A program made the translations under genes and the position numbers. 7,345 nt of DNA from positions 1 to 7,345 of the forward strand of contig JAPLDV010000636.1 in NCBI GenBank assembly GCA_026391235.1, in the 5' to 3' direction. Origin of the DNA: Bacteroidia bacterium. GTDB lineage: Bacteria > Bacteroidota > Bacteroidia > Bacteroidales > UBA12481. Positions within the stretch are counted from its first letter, which is position 1. Each line of letters starts with the position of its first letter. Shown here piece by piece: positions 3,529 to 7,345 of this stretch. The notes beneath the pieces are model-generated. The model was given only the letters and a program-made list of their open reading frames with translations. It was not told where the DNA came from and did not search any database.

Positions 3529-6285
3529 ATGTCGAAGACTTTACAAAAGTTTATCCTGTTTCTGGCGCTATTCATGGGAACATGGAGCGGTTTTGCGCAG
3601 AACGTAACGGTTACAGGAAAGGTTACCGATAATCAGAATGGTACGGTGATCGGTGCCTCCGTGGTCTTGTTGGGTACAACTGTCGGCTCTGCAACAGATG
3701 TCGACGGCAAGTACCTTATCAGTAAGGCTCCTGCCGGAAATTTTACCATCAAGGCATCATGTATCGGCTATAAGCCTTTTTCGCAGAACGTGACTCTGCT
3801 AAACAACCAGACCGCCACTTATAATTTTGTTCTTGAACCTGATGTGATGAACATGGAAGAGCTGGTTGTGGTAGGGTACGGATCTAACCGCAAGAGGAAT
3901 ATTACCAGTTCCATATCGACTATCAAAGCGAAGGAACTCGCGAATATTTCAGTCCCATCCTTTGAAGCAGCCTTGCAGGGACGCTCTTCAGGGGTTCAGG
4001 TAACTTCGGATAACGGTCTGGCAGGAGCTCCGATAACTATCCGGATTCGTGGAACATCCTCACTCTCTGCCAGCAGTCAGCCATTGTATGTTGTTGACGG
4101 TGTGCCGATGATAACCGGGGATTTTGGCGCTTCCGGATTTGCAGACGGGACGAATTCCCTCTCTTTAATCAACCCTGCCGACATTGAATCCATCGAGATT
4201 TTGAAAGATGCCTCTGCTGCTGCAATATATGGCTCCCGGTCGGCAAATGGTGTCGTTCTGATTACAACCAAAAGCGGATCAGAAGGTAAATCTGAAATCA
4301 ATGCATCCTATTATGCAGGTGTCACTGATGTTACACACCGGCTTGATTTGCTTTCCGGTCCTGAATACCTGAAAATGGCAAAGATGGCCTGGGCAAATAC
4401 ACCCGGAAAAGATACCTTAAATGACTACAAGGCATTCTATGATGCCCTCCCGTTCGGGATAACAAGGGGAATTGCGGATTCCACCAATACCGATTGGCTG
4501 CAAGAGATGCTCCGCCCCGGGATGGTTCAGGAAGCCAACTTTAATATGCGTGGCGGGAACCAGAAAACGACATATTATGTCGGCCTTACTTATCGCGATG
4601 ACAAAGGAATACTCCTGAACAACTCCTTTAACCGGACCTCTGGCCATATCGATATCACGCACAAAGCGACCGACCGGTTTACGATGGGTGCCAAAATGAT
4701 TTTGACAAATACTCAGAACCACCGGGTTCAAACCGGCTGGGCTGGTGGTTTAGGAACAGCTCAATCGCGCAGTTTACCTATCATGCCGGTCAAAAATAGT
4801 GACGGAACCTTTTATGCACCCACAAGCGGGACCAATCCGGTTGCATTTGAAAACAATACAGAACAGGTCCAGGATGCTACCTCAATAATGACCAACATTT
4901 TTGGCGAGTATAAATTTGCCAAATGGTTGAAATTCCGTACAGAATATGCGCTAACTAACATGTTTCAAAGGGAATCCCGCTGGATTGGCAAACTGACCCA
5001 GGAGAATGACTGGGCCCAGGATCGACGGGTTAATGTGAATAACTGGTACACAAACAACTATTTCAGTTTTGATAAAACTTTCGCCGAGAAACATGAGCTT
5101 AATGCGATGGTTGGGATGTCAGCTGAAAAAAGCTATCAGCGCGACAATGAATACTGGGCACAAAATATGGCAAATCCTTCACTTCATAATCCGGGAAGCG
5201 GAACCTTAAAAGGTGGCACGGCATACGAAGGCGGTTTCTCATTCATGTCATACTTTGCCAGAGGTAATTATGCCTATAATGGAAAATACCTGCTTTCAAT
5301 GAGCCTTCGCCGGGATGGTTCATCGCGATTTGGTCCGGATAACCGGTTCGGATGGTTCCCGGCTGCTTCAGTCGGCTGGATTATTACCGATGAACGTTTT
5401 ATGAGAGGTGTTCTTCCTGTTTTGTCATTCCTGAAATTAAGAGGCTCATACGGGATGACCGGTAACGCTGCAATCGGTAACTACCGGTATTTCGGGTCCT
5501 ATTATTCCACACAGTATAACAGCGAATCAGGAATTGGGACGGGAAATATCGCCAATCCCAACCTGGGATGGGAAAAGGTATCACAATTTGACGCAGGGCT
5601 GGATTGGGGCATTTTCGCAGGCAGAATTGCCGGAGGCATCGATTGGTATTATAAGTTGACAACGAACATGCTGCTGAACGTCAATATTCCGGAGACCAGC
5701 GGATCATCATCGGTGACACGGAATGTGGGTTCTATGATGAACAGAGGAATAGAAATATTCATTACCTCTAACAATCTGACTGGTAAGTTAAAATGGAAAA
5801 CCGAATTGAATCTTGCACGAAATCTGGTAAAATGGGCTGGGATCGATCCTGCAACCGGAAGCGAACTTTTTATCAACCAGGAAACCGGATTGCCTACATC
5901 TGAATACAACTTTGCCAGGGATGCTATAGTTACCGGAAATCCTTACCCGGATTTCTTCGGCGGCATGAATAACACTCTGGCATGGAAGAATTTTGATTTA
6001 AGCGTAATGTTAACCTGGGCCTACGGCCAGGAAGTTTATCGTGATGACGCCAAATTCCTGGAAGGCGGTATTGACGGAAACTGGAATCAGACTACCAAAG
6101 TTCTCGATGCCTGGACTCCGGAGAATACCAATACAAATGTTCAAAAACTGACCTGGCAGCCCGACAATCGAAACTATAATTCAACACGTTACCTTGAAGA
6201 TGGTTCCTACCTGAGGTTGAAAGATTTGACTTTTGGTTACAGCCTATCACTATCACTATTTAACCGTAAAAATCTGCTAAAATGA
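3529..6285 (+). CDS. susC: SusC-like TonB-dependent outer-membrane receptor, C-terminally truncated
   Basis: This is the outer-membrane barrel that imports oligosaccharides with SusD, powered by TonB. Residues 1-23 are a signal peptide (GFA before Gln24). Residues about 27-103 form the carboxypeptidase-regulatory-like N-terminal domain (GKVTD, GASVVLLGTTVG, TDVDGKYLI). MEELVVVGYGS (109-119) is the conserved region leading into the plug. The plug spans about 120-250, with LQGRSSGVQV, IRIRGTSSLSASSQPLYVVDGVPM (in part 171-194), IESIEILKDASAAAIYGSRSANGVVLITTKSG. The rest is barrel. At 918 residues it is shorter than most SusC proteins (about 950-1050). It ends 16 residues from the start of GYSLSLSLF, right after YLRLKDLTFGY, a motif normally followed by some 60-80 more residues that include the last strands and a terminal aromatic. 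Its TGA overlaps the susD ATG. The symbol denotes family membership only. The family is certain; the function of this truncated form is doubtful. Confidence 0.92.
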   Translation: MSKTLQKFILFLALFMGTWSGFAQNVTVTGKVTDNQNGTVIGASVVLLGTTVGSATDVDGKYLISKAPAGNFTIKASCIGYKPFSQNVTLLNNQTATYNFVLEPDVMNMEELVVVGYGSNRKRNITSSISTIKAKELANISVPSFEAALQGRSSGVQVTSDNGLAGAPITIRIRGTSSLSASSQPLYVVDGVPMITGDFGASGFADGTNSLSLINPADIESIEILKDASAAAIYGSRSANGVVLITTKSGSEGKSEINASYYAGVTDVTHRLDLLSGPEYLKMAKMAWANTPGKDTLNDYKAFYDALPFGITRGIADSTNTDWLQEMLRPGMVQEANFNMRGGNQKTTYYVGLTYRDDKGILLNNSFNRTSGHIDITHKATDRFTMGAKMILTNTQNHRVQTGWAGGLGTAQSRSLPIMPVKNSDGTFYAPTSGTNPVAFENNTEQVQDATSIMTNIFGEYKFAKWLKFRTEYALTNMFQRESRWIGKLTQENDWAQDRRVNVNNWYTNNYFSFDKTFAEKHELNAMVGMSAEKSYQRDNEYWAQNMANPSLHNPGSGTLKGGTAYEGGFSFMSYFARGNYAYNGKYLLSMSLRRDGSSRFGPDNRFGWFPAASVGWIITDERFMRGVLPVLSFLKLRGSYGMTGNAAIGNYRYFGSYYSTQYNSESGIGTGNIANPNLGWEKVSQFDAGLDWGIFAGRIAGGIDWYYKLTTNMLLNVNIPETSGSSSVTRNVGSMMNRGIEIFITSNNLTGKLKWKTELNLARNLVKWAGIDPATGSELFINQETGLPTSEYNFARDAIVTGNPYPDFFGGMNNTLAWKNFDLSVMLTWAYGQEVYRDDAKFLEGGIDGNWNQTTKVLDAWTPENTNTNVQKLTWQPDNRNYNSTRYLEDGSYLRLKDLTFGYSLSLSLFNRKNLLK
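6245..6259 (+). repeat. Short TATCAC microrepeat near the susC 3' end
   Basis: The hexamer TATCAC occurs twice in tandem followed by TAT, encoding the LSLSL stretch within the last 16 codons of the truncated susC. It keeps frame. It lies beside the point where the usual SusC C-terminus is missing, so it may mark an error-prone junction, though such a short repeat could be chance. Confidence 0.5.
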
Positions 6286-7345
6286 AAACAATTAAATACT
6301 TAAGCATAATCCTATCTGTTTTGGCGGTTTTTTCCTCCTGTGAAAAAATATTGGACATGAAACCCAAAATGGACTTGTCCGACAAAACAGCCCTGACCAC
6401 CACTTTTGGTCTCCAGGCTGCGTTAATCGGTGCCTATGACCGGCTTCAGGGCGGTGACCTGTATGGAGGGCGAATCTGGGTTGCCGGTGATATGATCGCC
6501 GGAAATGTTAAAATATCCGGGCAACAAAATACCGTTTACGAAGAACTCCAGATGCTTAACAAAACCATGTCGGCCGATAATCGTATCACCGCGAGTTTCT
6601 GGTCGAATGCCTATTTTACTATCAACCTGGTCAATAACGTAATCAAGGAGATACCTAATGTTACCGATTTTGATATAACAGCTAATAAGAACCGCCTGGA
6701 AGGCGAATGTTTATTTATACGTTCCTTGCTATATTTTGACATGGTCCGTTATATTGGCAATCCGGTTACCGGTTTAGGAGTCCCTTACCTGAAAGAACCT
6801 ACCGGTATCGATGTCAGACCTGTTCGCGATAATCTGGAAACCTGCTATCAGAATATCATTGCCGACCTTACCCGGGCAGCAGAATTGTTGCCGGCCACCA
6901 ACAATGACCGGGCGACGAAATGGGCCGCCAAAGCCCTTCTGGCAAGAGTTCTGTTCTACCAGGGCGACTATGCCGGATCTGCACAGGCTTGCACCGATGT
7001 CATCACTGGAGGAGGGTTCTCTCTTGAACCTCAGATAATCAGCAATTACTCGGCTACAAAGTCCAAAGAAATGATCTTTGGCATCATGAGTACCGAAGCA
7101 GATGGTTCATGCGGCACCCTGAACGGCTATTACCGATTCAAATCATCCGGGAAATTTTCACCATCGAACGATTATATCCAGATGCTGGCAAATGAAAAAA
7201 GTGCTGGTGACAACCGGGTTCTACAATTGTATGAAAATATTGATGGTAAGGTCTTTACCAAAAAGTTTGATGACCGGTATATGAATGTGCCGATTCTGAG
7301 GCTTTCTGAGATGTACCTGACACGTGCTGAAAGCAGGGTTAATAT
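6282..7345 (+). CDS. susD: SusD-like (RagB/SusD family) outer-membrane glycan-binding lipoprotein, 3' end outside window
   Basis: The reading frame is open from ATG 6282 to the right edge (354 residues visible; family members usually have about 480-550). Residues 1-20 are a lipoprotein signal with lipobox VFSSC, Cys20 being the lipidated residue. EKILDMKPK just after it is typical of SusD starts. Family features seen in order are FWSNAYFTINLVNNVI (106-121), RLEGECLFIRSLLYFDMVRYIG (part of 138-159), VPYL (167-170), TPR-like ATKWAAKALLARVLFYQGDY (211-230) and the C-terminal-region hallmark VPILRLSEMYLTRAE (336-350). SusD caps the SusC barrel outside the cell and delivers bound glycan. Its ATG overlaps the susC stop as ATGA, which would couple translation. 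Most SusC/SusD pairs are instead separated by a short gap, so this overlap is probably linked to the susC truncation. The symbol denotes family membership only. Confidence 0.93.
   Translation, partial: MKTIKYLSIILSVLAVFSSCEKILDMKPKMDLSDKTALTTTFGLQAALIGAYDRLQGGDLYGGRIWVAGDMIAGNVKISGQQNTVYEELQMLNKTMSADNRITASFWSNAYFTINLVNNVIKEIPNVTDFDITANKNRLEGECLFIRSLLYFDMVRYIGNPVTGLGVPYLKEPTGIDVRPVRDNLETCYQNIIADLTRAAELLPATNNDRATKWAAKALLARVLFYQGDYAGSAQACTDVITGGGFSLEPQIISNYSATKSKEMIFGIMSTEADGSCGTLNGYYRFKSSGKFSPSNDYIQMLANEKSAGDNRVLQLYENIDGKVFTKKFDDRYMNVPILRLSEMYLTRAESRVN

Noticed and set aside
4417..4731. Minus-strand ORF of 104 codons inside susC, and similar ones at 4077-4301, 5399-5662 and 5649-5909
   Set aside because: All are antisense to strongly conserved SusC coding sequence and show no domain or signal.
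6200..6285. A frameshift as the cause of the short SusC
   Set aside because: The missing C-terminus cannot be found in another frame, because susD coding sequence starts immediately at 6282.
6811..7038. Plus-strand ORF of 75 codons in another frame of susD
   Set aside because: The susD frame across this stretch encodes clear family motifs; the small ORF is a shadow.
1..7345. tRNA, rRNA, CRISPR array, insertion sequence or attachment site
   Set aside because: No cloverleaf, regular repeat-spacer pattern, transposase motif or terminal inverted repeats were seen on either strand.

Overview
The window looks like part of a polysaccharide-utilisation locus (PUL) from a member of the Bacteroidota. 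It holds a SusC/SusD pair, a PUL-type LacI-family regulator, a protein with a type IX secretion (T9SS) type A C-terminal sorting tail, start codons preceded by A/T-rich sequence instead of Shine-Dalgarno motifs, and promoter-like TTTG / TAnnTTTG elements. Nothing in it fixes the genus.

Layout. The minus-strand arm (1-1934) holds two co-directional genes. The first to be transcribed (252-1934) encodes a secreted protein with no recognisable catalytic domain: an N-terminal beta module, three E-set/starch-binding-like repeats and a T9SS tail. After a strong hairpin terminator (210-237), a second secreted gene starts at 193 and runs off the left edge. Its N-terminus resembles the leading module of Bacteroidota alpha-amylase-family (GH13) proteins. 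A 392-bp divergent control region (1935-2326) follows. The plus-strand arm holds the LacI-family regulator (2327-3364), a 164-bp control region, a SusC-like TonB-dependent receptor (3529-6285) and a SusD-like lipoprotein (6282 to the right edge, partial).

How the parts fit. SusC and SusD would form the outer-membrane import complex. The minus-strand proteins would bind, and probably cut, the glycan at the cell surface. The binding modules point to an alpha-glucan (starch, glycogen or maltodextrin); this is inference, because no complete enzyme is visible. A CG-centred 10-mer, CAATCGTTTG, close to the core of the E. coli PurR operator, occurs once in each control region, and a near copy lies just before the regulator gene. 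This suggests one LacI-type protein controls both arms and itself.

The oddest point is the SusC gene. It stops soon after the conserved YLRLKDLTFGY motif, without the last barrel strands or a terminal aromatic residue, and its TGA overlaps the susD ATG. This looks like a 3' deletion or an assembly collapse. The PUL type is known; I see no wholly new system here.
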